Assembly (NCBI GenBank): GCA_902581585.1
Contig: CACHPB010000004.1
Location: forward strand, 29,127 to 93,126
Direction: 5' to 3'
DNA: 64,000 nucleotides
Source: an uncultured Pelagibacteraceae bacterium
Lineage (GTDB): Bacteria; Pseudomonadota; Alphaproteobacteria; Pelagibacterales; Pelagibacteraceae
Each line of letters starts with the position of its first letter. The stretch's first letter is position 1. A model generated the notes under the pieces. The model searched no databases and had not been told where the DNA came from. It was given only the letters and a program-made list of their open reading frames with translations. This document shows positions 37,254-46,986 of this stretch, in pieces. Position numbers and translations under genes: made by a program.

Positions 37254-37890
37254 ATTTTTTTTTTAAATTTGAAATTTTTACTACTGACGACTCTTCGCTA
37301 GTAAGACTTTTCATTTCCTCCATATCAAATTTCCATTTTTTAGAAACATCTTCCAAAATTTTTTTTCCACTCTTGCCTAAATACATGACTATGTATTTAA
37401 ATTTTTTAAAATTCTTTGTTGCAATATCAAAAATCACTGGTAAAGGTTTGAATGCTCGACAAATTATTACATCAGTAACTAAGTTTTTCTCCTCAAAAAT
37501 ATTTTTTTGATAAATTTTAGCTTCTAATTTAAATTTTTTTGCCATCTCTTTTAGAAAATTACTTTTATGATAACTCTTTTCATAAAAAATTAGCTTAAAA
37601 CCTTGCTTTTTAGGTTTCATCAAAATACCCAAAACTATACTAGGAAGCCCAGCGCCTGATCCAAGATCAGTGCATACTTTAATATCATTTTTATCAATAA
37701 AATCAATAGTTTGTGCACTATCGTAAATATGCCTTGAATTTATTGATTTTTCTGTACTTAAACTTATCAAATTAATTTTCCTATTTGTTTTTAAAATTGA
37801 CTGTGAATAGTCCTCAAGCTCCATTAATGTTTCACGTGAAACATTTGGGAGATAAATTTTGTCTTTTTTTATTATTTTCGAATCAATCAA
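37246..37890 (-). CDS. rsmG: 16S rRNA m7G527 methyltransferase RsmG
   Basis: RsmG (GidB) methylates G527 of 16S rRNA. The 214-residue protein starts at TTG (37890), overlapping the mnmG stop. It shows [14 protein letters not shown], the SAM-binding [18 protein letters not shown] near residue 73, and [10 protein letters not shown]. The NVSRET codons contain a perfect parS site, so this piece of protein sequence is constrained by DNA function too. Confidence 0.95.
   Translation of the reverse strand: MIDSKIIKKDKIYLPNVSRETLMELEDYSQSILKTNRKINLISLSTEKSINSRHIYDSAQTIDFIDKNDIKVCTDLGSGAGLPSIVLGILMKPKKQGFKLIFYEKSYHKSNFLKEMAKKFKLEAKIYQKNIFEEKNLVTDVIICRAFKPLPVIFDIATKNFKKFKYIVMYLGKSGKKILEDVSKKWKFDMEEMKSLTSEESSVVKISNLKKKYE
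37828..37843. other. parS centromere site
   Basis: TGTTTCACGTGAAACA is an exact match to the bacterial parS consensus and part of an 18-bp perfect palindrome (37827-37844). It lies within rsmG, directly upstream of parA and parB, and about 9 kb from the candidate origin, as expected for the ParB-loading site. Confidence 0.93.
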
Positions 37891-39758
37891 GCTATATGCT
37901 TAATAGACTTTCTTTTGACATGAGACAACAAAATATATACTGCTGCCGGAGTAATCCCATCTATTCTAAGTGCTTGACCAAGTGTTTTTGGCTTAATTTT
38001 CTTAAATTTTGACTTAACCTCATTAGATAATCCTGAAAATTGATCATAATCTAAATTTTGTGGTATTTTAAGATTTTCATCTCTTTTAAATGCTAAAATG
38101 TCAGCATCTTGCTTCTTTAAATATCCTTTATAGTGAGCTTTTATCTCAATCTGCTCATCAATTTCACGTGAAATATATTTAATTTCAGGCCAAATTTCCC
38201 TAATTTTATTCATATTTACTGACTTTTGGCCTAATATTTCTAATGCATTTCTTTTAACACCGTCTTTTGCAATGCTTATTCCATATCTTGACGCCTTGGA
38301 GGGGGAAATTAAAAAATTTTCCATATTTTTAAGGCTTTTTTCCAATTTAGAAGCTTTTTCTTTAAATATAATTTTCCTTTCATCTAATATTAAACCAATA
38401 TCAATTCCTTTTTGAGTAAGTCTTATGTCTGCATTATCAGATCTCAAAGATAGCCTATATTCTGCCCTTGAGGTGAACATTCTATAGGGTTCTGCAACTC
38501 CTTTTGTAACTAAATCATCTATCATAACACCTATGTATGCCTCAGATCTATCAAGTATAAATGGTTCTTTATCTTTAATTGAGAGTGCAGCATTTATTCC
38601 AGCTATCAATCCTTGTGCTGCAGCTTCTTCATAGCCTGTTGTTCCATTTATTTGTCCTGCTAGGTAAAGATTTTTAATTTTTTTTGTCTCTAAAGTTAGG
38701 AATAACTCCCTTGGGTCTACAAAATCATATTCTATTGCATATCCAGGTCTTAAAATTTTTACATTTTCTAAACCATTGATATTATTACATATTTCTTGCT
38801 GTATTTTTGCAGGTAAAGAAGTTGAAATTCCATTAGGGTAGATTGTTTTATCATTTAGACCCTCAGGCTCTAAAAATATTTGATGCTTTTGTTTATCAGC
38901 AAACTTTACAATTTTATCTTCTATAGAAGGGCAATATCTAGGACCGACACCTTGGATACTTCCTGAGTACATAGCACTACTTTTTATGTTTTTAGATATT
39001 ATCTCATGAACTGCTCGATTGGTATAAGTCATCCTACATGAAATTTGTCTATTGATATTTTTTTTTGTAAGGAAAGAAAAAAAATATGGATCTTCATCTG
39101 CATGCTGCTCTTCAAGTTTTTCAAAATTAATTGTCGTTGCATCCAATCTTGGTGGTGTTCCTGTTTTCAATCTTCCAATTTTAAAATTATATTTTTCTAA
39201 TTGTTCACTTAAACCTGTTGAGGGTTTTTCATTAAATCTTCCTGCAGGTGTTTTTTCTTCACCAATGTGAATTAAACCATTTAAAAAAGTTCCAGTTGTT
39301 AGGATTACTTTAGATGATAGTACTTTTTTGCCTTCTTGTGTAATAAAACCGATTATATTGTTTTTTTCAAAAATAAACTCTATTACAGGATCACAAAAAA
39401 TGCTTAAATTACAATAATTTACAAGCTTTTCTTGCATATATTTTTTATATAATGATCTATCACTTTGCGTACGGGGTCCACGTACCGCAGGGCCTCTGCT
39501 TCTATTTAATAATCTAAATTGTATCCCTGATTTATCTGCAACTTCAGCCATTACGCCATCTAATGCATCTATCTCTCTAACAAGATGCCCTTTACCTAAT
39601 CCTCCAATTGCTGGGTTGCATGACATTTCACCAATTGTATCGAATTTATGAGTGAATAAGGCAGTATTTACGCCCAATCTAGCTGATGCTGCAGCAGCTT
39701 CACAGCCAGCATGACCTCCACCAATTACAACTACATCAAATGATATCTCATTTTTCAT
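37887..39758 (-). CDS. mnmG: tRNA uridine-5-carboxymethylaminomethyl modification enzyme MnmG
   Basis: MnmG (GidA) is the FAD-dependent partner of MnmE in making cmnm5U34 in tRNAs. The 623-residue protein has the FAD motif [17 protein letters not shown] at the N-terminus, [29 protein letters not shown], and a C-terminal helical domain. It lies 75 bp after mnmE and abuts rsmG. A second parS-like core lies inside it at 38.16 kb. Confidence 0.98.
   Translation of the reverse strand: MKNEISFDVVVIGGGHAGCEAAAASARLGVNTALFTHKFDTIGEMSCNPAIGGLGKGHLVREIDALDGVMAEVADKSGIQFRLLNRSRGPAVRGPRTQSDRSLYKKYMQEKLVNYCNLSIFCDPVIEFIFEKNNIIGFITQEGKKVLSSKVILTTGTFLNGLIHIGEEKTPAGRFNEKPSTGLSEQLEKYNFKIGRLKTGTPPRLDATTINFEKLEEQHADEDPYFFSFLTKKNINRQISCRMTYTNRAVHEIISKNIKSSAMYSGSIQGVGPRYCPSIEDKIVKFADKQKHQIFLEPEGLNDKTIYPNGISTSLPAKIQQEICNNINGLENVKILRPGYAIEYDFVDPRELFLTLETKKIKNLYLAGQINGTTGYEEAAAQGLIAGINAALSIKDKEPFILDRSEAYIGVMIDDLVTKGVAEPYRMFTSRAEYRLSLRSDNADIRLTQKGIDIGLILDERKIIFKEKASKLEKSLKNMENFLISPSKASRYGISIAKDGVKRNALEILGQKSVNMNKIREIWPEIKYISREIDEQIEIKAHYKGYLKKQDADILAFKRDENLKIPQNLDYDQFSGLSNEVKSKFKKIKPKTLGQALRIDGITPAAVYILLSHVKRKSIKHIA
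38162..38173. other. parS-like core inside mnmG
   Basis: TTTCACGTGAAA is the full 12-bp parS core, but the flanks read AA and TA instead of TG and CA (13 of 16 consensus positions match). It lies 320 bp from the perfect parS and may be a weaker ParB site. A coding coincidence of the SREI codons is the alternative. Confidence 0.45.
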
Positions 39759-39833
39759 AGCTGTAATTTATTATTGATCTTAAAATTTACAAGAAAACAG
39801 TTAAAGGTGCGAAAAAGTAAGTAAATTAGATCC

Positions 39834-41165
39834 TTATTTACCTATACAGAAATCACTAAAAATGGAACCTAATATTTCTTCAACGTCTACTTTACCGACA
39901 ATCATGCCTAAGTGTCTTGTTGCTAATCTTAAATCTTCCGCAGCTTTATCGAAATCTTCTTGGGAATTTTTTTCTTCAAAGTTTTTTAAATTTTGAACAC
40001 AAGCCTCTAAGCTTTGCCTATGTCTTTCTCTAGTAATTAAAGTTTGATTTGAACTAACAAATTTATTTTTTAATTTACCTTTAATTCGATTTATTAACTC
40101 ATCCAAATTTGTTTCATTTTTAATTGACAAAAAAATTGGATTAAATTTTTCAATTTGATGATTTATATTTTTATAACCAAGATCTATCTTGTTAATTACA
40201 ATTATAGCTTTATCGCTTATTAAATCATTTAAAAAACCAGTAAAATCGACGCTTTTTGGCTCAATTAATATTATATTAAGATCTGCATCCTCGGCTCTCT
40301 TAAGTGCTAGTTTAATTCCTTTTTTTTCTATCTCATCCTTTGACTCTCTTATGCCAGCAGTATCAGAAATGACTACTGGGTAGCCATCTAAATTTAAATG
40401 AGACTCAATAACATCTCTGGTTGTTCCTGCAATTTCTGAGACGATAGCTACATCACGTTTTGAAAGATGATTTAACAATGATGATTTTCCAGCGTTTGCA
40501 GGTCCTATTATTGCAATTTTAAAACCCTCTCTAATTCTTTCACCCACTTTTTCATCATCTAAAATTTTTTCTATTTCTTTCCTAATATTCTCCGAGTCTC
40601 TTTTGATATTTTTAATCACATCCTCTGGAAGATCTTCTTCAGGAAAATCAATTTTAGCTTCCACATTTGATAAAATTTTTAAAAGTTTTTCTCTTAGCGA
40701 ATTAAATTTTTCAGAACTTTTTCCACTCATAATTTTAATAGCTTGTTGTCTTTGAATTTCAGTTTCAGCAGATATTAGATCTGATATGCTTTCAGCTTTT
40801 AGAAGATTTATTTTACCATTTTGAAATGCAATTTTTGTAAATTCACCGGGCTCTGCCAAACGACAACTTTTGATACTTGATAGTTGATCCAAAATTGATC
40901 TAATTACGGCTATACTACCATGCACATGTATTTCAGCCAAATCTTCACCTGTGTAGCTCTCAGGACCTGGAAACCATAATAATAATCCCTCATCAATTAA
41001 TTCAGAATTATTGATTTTATTGAATTTTTTAAGCGTTGCCAATCTTGGTGGTGGCATTTCGCCATTTATGAGGTCCTGAATAATTTCTCTAGTTCCAACT
41101 CCAGATATTCTTATTACAGCAACACCCGAAACACCAGCCCCAGATGATAGCGCGTATATAGTCAT
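39834..41165 (-). CDS. mnmE: tRNA modification GTPase MnmE
   Basis: MnmE (TrmE) works with MnmG on wobble uridines. The 443-residue protein has the N-terminal folate-binding domain (GAGVSGVAVIRISG, YTGEDLAEIHVHGS), an inserted G domain with IIGPANAGKSSLLNHL, VSEIAGTTRDVIE, DTAGIRESKD and INKID, and the C-terminal FCIGK motif with the essential cysteine. It leads mnmE-mnmG-rsmG-parA-parB. Confidence 0.98.
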   Translation of the reverse strand: MTIYALSSGAGVSGVAVIRISGVGTREIIQDLINGEMPPPRLATLKKFNKINNSELIDEGLLLWFPGPESYTGEDLAEIHVHGSIAVIRSILDQLSSIKSCRLAEPGEFTKIAFQNGKINLLKAESISDLISAETEIQRQQAIKIMSGKSSEKFNSLREKLLKILSNVEAKIDFPEEDLPEDVIKNIKRDSENIRKEIEKILDDEKVGERIREGFKIAIIGPANAGKSSLLNHLSKRDVAIVSEIAGTTRDVIESHLNLDGYPVVISDTAGIRESKDEIEKKGIKLALKRAEDADLNIILIEPKSVDFTGFLNDLISDKAIIVINKIDLGYKNINHQIEKFNPIFLSIKNETNLDELINRIKGKLKNKFVSSNQTLITRERHRQSLEACVQNLKNFEEKNSQEDFDKAAEDLRLATRHLGMIVGKVDVEEILGSIFSDFCIGK

Positions 41166-41212
41166 GTTAATTATTATAGTTTTATATTAACCAAAATTAT
41201 ATAATTTTAATA

Positions 41213-42073
41213 ATGATAATTTGGTTAGCATCTTACCCTAAAAGTGGAAACACTTGGTTAAGATTTTTTATAGTTTCCCTTCTTCTAAAAAATAATAATG
41301 AAGTGAGCTTAGAACACTTAGAAGGTATAAAGCAGTTTCCAACAAACTATCATTTACGGGATTTCAATATATCTAAATCTGATCTTGGAAATCTTAATAA
41401 AATTTCTAAGTTTTGGATAGCAGCTCAAGAACAAATTAATTCTGATAATAAAATCAGATTTTTCAAAACTCATAACGCTCTTTGTAAATTAGATAATAAT
41501 ATTTTTACTAACGAAGAAAATACCCTAGGTACAATTCATATTGTTAGAGATCCAAGAAATGTTCTTTCCTCAGTTAATAATCATTTTCATCATAAAAGTT
41601 TAGAAGAGTCCAAGGAGTTTATTTTTGATGATAGAAAAGGTATATTTAATAAATCTAAAATTGAAAATAAAAATATATTTACACTTCCTCAAGTAATAGG
41701 TTCTTGGGGAACTCACTACAATTCATGGAAATTAATTAAGAAAAACTATCTTTTAGTAAAATATGAAGATCTAATCAAAAAACCTAAATTAGAATTTAGA
41801 AGGATAGCTAGTTATTTAGAAACTTTGTTAAAGTTAAAATTTAATGATGATAATGTTTCAAAAGCAGTTGAATTAAGTAACTTTAATAGACTTAAAAAAA
41901 TTGAAGAACTAAAAGGTTTTTCTGAGAGTGTAATGAATTTAGAAACTGGCATAAAAGAAACATTCTTCAATCTTGGTCCAAAAAATGATTGGAAAAAGAT
42001 TTTAAGTAAAGATATTTCAGATGAAGTCGATAAAAAATTTGAATCCGAAATGAAAGAATTAGATTACTTGTAA
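41213..42073 (+). CDS. Sulfotransferase-domain protein, copy 1
   Basis: This 286-residue protein has the PAPS-binding 5' loop SYPKSGNTWLRFF at residues 7-19 and the 3'-phosphate motif IHIVRDPRNVLSSV near residue 107, followed by WGTHYNSW and the C-terminal LGPKNDWKKIL. It would transfer sulfate from PAPS to an alcohol or sugar; the acceptor is unknown. It stands one base before a clear paralogue and is on the opposite strand to mnmE and rho, whose order it interrupts, suggesting insertion. Confidence 0.88.
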   Translation: MIIWLASYPKSGNTWLRFFIVSLLLKNNNEVSLEHLEGIKQFPTNYHLRDFNISKSDLGNLNKISKFWIAAQEQINSDNKIRFFKTHNALCKLDNNIFTNEENTLGTIHIVRDPRNVLSSVNNHFHHKSLEESKEFIFDDRKGIFNKSKIENKNIFTLPQVIGSWGTHYNSWKLIKKNYLLVKYEDLIKKPKLEFRRIASYLETLLKLKFNDDNVSKAVELSNFNRLKKIEELKGFSESVMNLETGIKETFFNLGPKNDWKKILSKDISDEVDKKFESEMKELDYL

Positions 42074-42074
42074 A

Positions 42075-42938
42075 ATGATCATATGGCTTTCTTCATATCC
42101 AAAGAGTGGAAATACTTGGATAAGATTTTATATTATTTCTCTATTAATGGGGAAAAAAACAAAATTAAATTTGAACCATCTTAAGGCAATAAGAGCATAT
42201 CCTCATGTTGAACAATTCAAAGATTTAGTATCTAATTATTTGGATCTTAACGAAGTTGCAAAAAATTGGATTAGTTCACAAGAAAAACTTAACTCTGACA
42301 AAAGTTTAAAGTTTTTTAAGACACACAATATGCTTGGGCGCTTAAATGGATATCCTTTTACAAACAATAATAATACTTTAGGAACCATTCATATTGTAAG
42401 AGATCCAAGAAATGTAATTACATCGATAAAAAATCACTACAATTTTATATCTTTAGATGAGTCAATGAAATTTATTTTTAATGAACGGCAAATAGTAACT
42501 TTATCAGAGGAGGAGGAGGAGAAATATCAAAAGAAAAATACTAAATATCCACTGCCTCAAATAATTGGATCATGGAGAACGCATTTTAACTCTTGGAAAA
42601 AAATGAATAAAAATTATCTTCTAGTAAGATATGAGGATCTTGTTGAAAAACCAAACACAGAGTTCAATAAAATAGCAGTTTTTATTGGAAATTTAATAAA
42701 AGTAAATTTCAATGACGAACAAGTTAATACAGCTATAAAATTAAGTTCATTTGAAAATTTGGAAAAAATGGAAAGAGAGTATGGTTTTATTGAAAGTACT
42801 ATGAATAGAAAAGGTAGTAAAAATAAATTTTTTTATTTAGGTCCAAAAAATGATTGGAAAAAAATTTTGGATAAAGGTATTTCAGATAAAATAAGTGAAA
42901 AATTTTCCTCAGAAATGAAAGAATTAGGCTACCTTTAA
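42075..42938 (+). CDS. Sulfotransferase-domain protein, copy 2
   Basis: This 287-residue paralogue of the preceding gene shows the same landmarks: SYPKSGNTWIRFY (PAPS loop), IHIVRDPRNVITSIKNHY, WRTHFNSWKKM, LVRYEDL and the ending LGPKNDWKKIL. The two run head to tail with one base between them, a tandem duplication that has since diverged, especially around residues 145-165 where acidic runs are inserted. Different acceptors for the two copies are possible. Confidence 0.88.
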   Translation: MIIWLSSYPKSGNTWIRFYIISLLMGKKTKLNLNHLKAIRAYPHVEQFKDLVSNYLDLNEVAKNWISSQEKLNSDKSLKFFKTHNMLGRLNGYPFTNNNNTLGTIHIVRDPRNVITSIKNHYNFISLDESMKFIFNERQIVTLSEEEEEKYQKKNTKYPLPQIIGSWRTHFNSWKKMNKNYLLVRYEDLVEKPNTEFNKIAVFIGNLIKVNFNDEQVNTAIKLSSFENLEKMEREYGFIESTMNRKGSKNKFFYLGPKNDWKKILDKGISDKISEKFSSEMKELGYL

Positions 42939-42942
42939 CAAC

Positions 42943-44214
42943 TTAAGATGGTTTATTCATTGAATTAAAAAATTCAGCGTTATTTTTTGTGGTCTTTAAT
43001 TTAGAATTTATAAAATCAATTGCATCCATAGAACCCATAGGAGCAATGATCCTCCTTAAAACATTCATTTTCTGAAGGTCATTTTTATCAAAAATTAACT
43101 CTTCTCGTCTAGTTCCTGATTTTGTTATATCAATTGCAGGAAATATTCTTTTTTCACTTATTTTTCTATCTAAAATGGTTTCGCTATTACCAGTACCCTT
43201 AAATTCTTCAAAAATTACTTCATCCATTCTACTACCAGTATCAATTAATGCTGTTGCTATAATTGTAAGAGAGCCACCCTCTTCAATATTTCTTGCAGCA
43301 CCAAAAAATCTTTTTGGCCTTTGAAGAGCGTTTGCATCGACACCACCTGTTAAAACTTTTCCTGAACTAGGCACAACTGCATTATAAGCTCTTCCCAATC
43401 TTGTTATTGAGTCTAACAATATAACAACATCTTTTTTGTGCTCGGTCAGTCTCTTAGCTTTCTCAATTACCATTTCTGCAACTGCTACATGGCGTTGTGC
43501 TGGTTCATCAAATGTCGAACTAATCACTTCACCTTCAACAGTTCTTTGCATATCAGTTACCTCTTCTGGTCTCTCATCTATCAAGAGCACCATCAAATAA
43601 CATTCTGGATGATTAGCAGTGATAGAGTTAGCAATACTTTGTAATATCATTGTTTTCCCGGCTTTCGGGGGAGAAATAATTAAAGACCTTTGTCCTTTTC
43701 CAATCGGACTTACAAGATCAATTAATCGTGGAGTTAAGTCAGGTTTTTTTTCAATTTTATTTGACTCTACTTCCATTCCTAATTGTTTATTTGGATAAAG
43801 GGGAGTGAGGTTATCAAACGCTATTTTATGTTTAAACTTATCTGGCTCTTCAAAATTTATTTTGCTTACTTGAAGAAGTGCAAAATATCTTTCTCCATCT
43901 TTTGGAGATCTAATTGGACCTTCTACAGTATCACCAGTTCTTAGACCAAATCTTCTAATTTGACTAGGACTTACATAAATATCATCAGCTCCAGGTAAAT
44001 AATTTGACTCCATTGCTCTAAGAAAACCAAAACCATCTTGGAGTAATTGTAAAACTCCTCCACCAGTTATTTCTTCTCCTTTTTCTGCAAGCTTTTTTAA
44101 AATTGCAAAATAAATTTCTTGTCTTCTTAATGTGCTAGCATTTTCTATGCCAAGTTTTTCAGCTTCAGTAATCAACTTTTCAGAGCTTTTTTCTTTTAAT
44201 TCTTGAATGTTCAT
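42943..44214 (-). CDS. rho: Transcription termination factor Rho
   Basis: Rho is the hexameric RNA helicase that ends untranslated transcripts. The 423-residue protein has the N-terminal helical and cold-shock-like RNA-binding domains ([21 protein letters not shown]), the P-loop [12 protein letters not shown] near residue 183, [10 protein letters not shown], the Q-loop region RLGRAYN, and the R-loop. It converges on the second sulfotransferase gene, leaving only 4 bp. A 59-bp gap separates it from hemJ. Confidence 0.98.
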   Translation of the reverse strand: MNIQELKEKSSEKLITEAEKLGIENASTLRRQEIYFAILKKLAEKGEEITGGGVLQLLQDGFGFLRAMESNYLPGADDIYVSPSQIRRFGLRTGDTVEGPIRSPKDGERYFALLQVSKINFEEPDKFKHKIAFDNLTPLYPNKQLGMEVESNKIEKKPDLTPRLIDLVSPIGKGQRSLIISPPKAGKTMILQSIANSITANHPECYLMVLLIDERPEEVTDMQRTVEGEVISSTFDEPAQRHVAVAEMVIEKAKRLTEHKKDVVILLDSITRLGRAYNAVVPSSGKVLTGGVDANALQRPKRFFGAARNIEEGGSLTIIATALIDTGSRMDEVIFEEFKGTGNSETILDRKISEKRIFPAIDITKSGTRREELIFDKNDLQKMNVLRRIIAPMGSMDAIDFINSKLKTTKNNAEFFNSMNKPS

Positions 44215-44273
44215 GTGTGGAAGTTTTTATTAAAGATCTACTAAATATATATACTGATGTAAAAATTTCAACC

Positions 44274-44708
44274 CTAGATAGGCTTAAAAACTACAATGAA
44301 AACAATAAAAATAAGCAAAACTGTAGGTATTTCATTGATAATTCTATAAAATTTTGATGATTTTTTGTTTTCTTTCAATTTTAGTAAACGCATGCATTTG
44401 CCAAGATATTCATGATAAATAGTCAATATTACAACAAAAATGATTTTAAGTTGAACCCATAAATAAGCAAAACTTTCGATACCATTAATCCAAATTAAAA
44501 TTATTCCGAAAAGCCATGATAAAATCATAGCTGGTCTCATTATGTAATTGTAAAGCTTTCTTTCCATTGTCTCAAAGATTTCTGTAGCTTGTTCTTTTTT
44601 AAAGTTTTCTACATGATAAACAAATATTCTTGGTAAATATAATAGTCCAGCCATCCAAGAAATAACTGAAATTAAGTGAAGAGATTTAAATAAAAGATAT
44701 CCACTCAT
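44274..44708 (-). CDS. hemJ: Protoporphyrinogen IX oxidase HemJ
   Basis: HemJ is the membrane enzyme that oxidises protoporphyrinogen to protoporphyrin in many alphaproteobacteria. The 144-residue protein has four membrane segments and the family motifs SLHLISVISWMAGLLYLPRIFVYH (with the conserved histidine) and KIIFVVILTIYHEYLGKC. It lies 3 bp after hemH, so three haem genes form hemE-hemH-hemJ. Confidence 0.93.
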   Translation of the reverse strand: MSGYLLFKSLHLISVISWMAGLLYLPRIFVYHVENFKKEQATEIFETMERKLYNYIMRPAMILSWLFGIILIWINGIESFAYLWVQLKIIFVVILTIYHEYLGKCMRLLKLKENKKSSKFYRIINEIPTVLLIFIVFIVVFKPI

Positions 44709-44711
44709 AAT

Positions 44712-45704
44712 TTATAAGTTTTTTGAAACTAGATGTTTTAACAATGATATATGATCTTCACTATCGTTCAAACATGGCACCATTTCAAAATTTTCACCGC
44801 CTGATTTGATAAAACTTTCTTTTCCTTGAATCGATATTTCTTCTAAGGTTTCTACACAATCAGATGAAAATCCAGGGCAAACTACCAAAATATTTTTTTT
44901 ACCTTCTTTAGGTAGAGCCTCGAAAGTTTTATCTGTGTAAGGTTGCAACCACTCTTGTGGGCCAAATCTAGATTGAAAGGTAGTCTTGATTTCAATATCT
45001 AAATACTGTTCTGAAATTAATCTGGATGTTTTATGACAATAACAATGATAAGGATCACCTTTATCAAAATATTTTTTTGGAATTCCATGATAAGATGCAA
45101 TTATTAAATCAGGCTTCCAATTAATTTCACTTATCTTTTTTAAAATACTATTTTTAATCGCCTCTATGTATAATGGTTCAGACTCATAATGAGGAATTAT
45201 TTTAAGATTTGGTTGCCATCTCATTTTCATTAAAGTTCTATAAACCTCATCACAAACTGTTGCTGTTGTAGCGGCAGCATACTGGGGATAGAGGGGGAGT
45301 ATAATTAAATTTTCACAACCTTTTTTTTGAAGACCATGAATTTTACTTTTAATACTTGGATTTCCATATCTCATAGCGAAATCAACAATTAAATTCTCAT
45401 TCCCAATTTGAATAGATAATTTTTCTGCTTGTCTTTCTGTAAAATATCTCAAAGGAGACATGTTTTTATCTTCCATCCATATTTCTTTATAAGCTTTTGC
45501 TGTTTTAGAAGGTCTAAAGGTAAGTATAAATAAGTTAAGTATTACCTGCCAAATTAAAGGATTAACTTCAATTACTCGTCTGTCTGATAAAAATTCTTTT
45601 AAATATTTCCTGATATCTAGCCAACTCGTTGAGTCGGGTGTACCGAGATTAACAATTAAAATACCTGTCTTGCCATAATTGATTTTTGGATGATCTGGTG
45701 TCAT
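44712..45704 (-). CDS. hemH: Ferrochelatase
   Basis: HemH inserts Fe2+ into protoporphyrin IX, the last step of haem synthesis. The 330-residue protein begins with TGILIVNLGTPDS, has the catalytic histidine in IIASYHGIPKKYFDKGDPYHCYC near residue 205, and FQSRFGPQEWLQPYTD plus the acidic ECVETLEEI-like CVETLEEISIQGKE segment. It overlaps hemE by 4 bp. Confidence 0.97.
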   Translation of the reverse strand: MTPDHPKINYGKTGILIVNLGTPDSTSWLDIRKYLKEFLSDRRVIEVNPLIWQVILNLFILTFRPSKTAKAYKEIWMEDKNMSPLRYFTERQAEKLSIQIGNENLIVDFAMRYGNPSIKSKIHGLQKKGCENLIILPLYPQYAAATTATVCDEVYRTLMKMRWQPNLKIIPHYESEPLYIEAIKNSILKKISEINWKPDLIIASYHGIPKKYFDKGDPYHCYCHKTSRLISEQYLDIEIKTTFQSRFGPQEWLQPYTDKTFEALPKEGKKNILVVCPGFSSDCVETLEEISIQGKESFIKSGGENFEMVPCLNDSEDHISLLKHLVSKNL

Positions 45705-46702
45705 TTAAAATTTCTTACAATCTTGATTAGTTCTTCTACCATTTCAATTTTAGTCTCAGGAAGTATTCCGTGACCTAAATTAAAAATGTACGGGTGATCT
45801 TTAAAAATACTAAGATATTTTTCAACTTCTATTTTAAGGGTTTTTTGATCAGTCAATAATATTTTTGGGTCGAGACCGCCTTGAATTGGTATTTTGATTT
45901 CATTTATTATTATCTTTGGGTCAACATCATAATCTATATTTACAGCGTCAGGTTTAACAATTTCACAAAAATTTTTATAGTCTTTTATACCTCTGGGAAA
46001 GCAAATAACAGGTACTCCTAGTTTTTTTACATACTCAACAATATTAAGGGTGGGTATATAAATATATTCTGGAATTTTATCTTTTAATAATCCAGCCCAA
46101 CTATCAAAAATTTGTATAACTTGGGCTCCAGCCTCAATTTGATTTTTTATATGTAATTTTAAAAATTTTTCTATTATTCCTAGTAATCTGTTAATTAAGA
46201 AATCATCTTTAAAAAAATCACTCGATAAACCTTTCTTGGGAGAAGATTTATTAATCATATAAACTAAAATTGTCCATGGCGCCCCAACAAATCCAATCGT
46301 ATCTCTATTATTCATTAAAGGATCTTTTGACGTTTTTGATATTGCTTTATAAACTTTATAAACCTTTTCAGTAAAACTTATTTCATCAACATTTTTTATT
46401 ATTTCTAGATTTATATCCCCTAATTCAGGTCCAAAATTTTTTTTAAATTCTACTTTTTGACCAAGTCCATAAGGCAACATTAAAATATCTGAAAATATTA
46501 CAGCTCCATCAAATCCAAACCTTTTAATGGGTTGAAGAGTAATTTCAGATGCTAAATCACTATTTAGGCAAAGTTTTATAAAATCCTGGTTTTCTTTTCT
46601 AATTTTCCTAAACTCTGGCAGATATCTTCCTGCCTGTCTCATCAACCATATAGGATTAGATCTAGTATCTTTTTTTTTAATACAATTAGTTATGGGACTC
46701 AT
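45701..46702 (-). CDS. hemE: Uroporphyrinogen decarboxylase
   Basis: HemE decarboxylates uroporphyrinogen III to coproporphyrinogen III. The 333-residue protein shows PIWLMRQAGRYLPEFRKIR (the substrate-binding region) at residues 18-36, DGAVIFSDILMLPYGLG, GFVGAPWTILVYMI and the C-terminal FNLGHGILPET. It begins the hemE-hemH-hemJ group and borders the likely replication origin, as in other alphaproteobacteria. Confidence 0.97.
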   Translation of the reverse strand: MSPITNCIKKKDTRSNPIWLMRQAGRYLPEFRKIRKENQDFIKLCLNSDLASEITLQPIKRFGFDGAVIFSDILMLPYGLGQKVEFKKNFGPELGDINLEIIKNVDEISFTEKVYKVYKAISKTSKDPLMNNRDTIGFVGAPWTILVYMINKSSPKKGLSSDFFKDDFLINRLLGIIEKFLKLHIKNQIEAGAQVIQIFDSWAGLLKDKIPEYIYIPTLNIVEYVKKLGVPVICFPRGIKDYKNFCEIVKPDAVNIDYDVDPKIIINEIKIPIQGGLDPKILLTDQKTLKIEVEKYLSIFKDHPYIFNLGHGILPETKIEMVEELIKIVRNFK

Positions 46703-46986
46703 ATAAATAGATATATATTATTTACTCTATTAGTATTATGTATTGTGAATAACGTAAATTAGTCAATTTCCACACTTAATTAACTTATTATTAACAATTT
46801 TCATCTTAATTTATTTAGATATTTTAAGGATAAATTGAGGTTTCTCACATTTAACATGTATTTTGTATAACTATAATCACATTTCATAATTTAGTTAATT
46901 TTCTTGAAAAAAAACAAACTTCTTTGCATTCAAAGAGTAAATCTACATTTTTCTTATTTTACTAATAGTTTATAAACATCTTATAC
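46703..46986. other. Candidate replication origin (oriC)
   Basis: This 284-bp gene-free, very A+T-rich stretch is the longest in the window and lies between divergent hemE and ppsR. That is the known position of the origin in Caulobacter and Rickettsia (between hemE and the RP001-type gene). It holds one perfect DnaA box (46744-46752) and four near matches with 7 of 9 bases (46766-46774, 46851-46859, 46873-46881, 46981-46989, the last running into the ppsR start). parABS is about 9 kb away. Promoters for hemE and ppsR must also lie here. Confidence 0.75.
46744..46752 (-). promoter_or_regulatory. DnaA box
   Basis: TGTGAATAA on the plus strand is TTATTCACA on the minus strand, an exact match to the DnaA-binding consensus TTATNCACA, within the candidate oriC. 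Confidence 0.65.
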
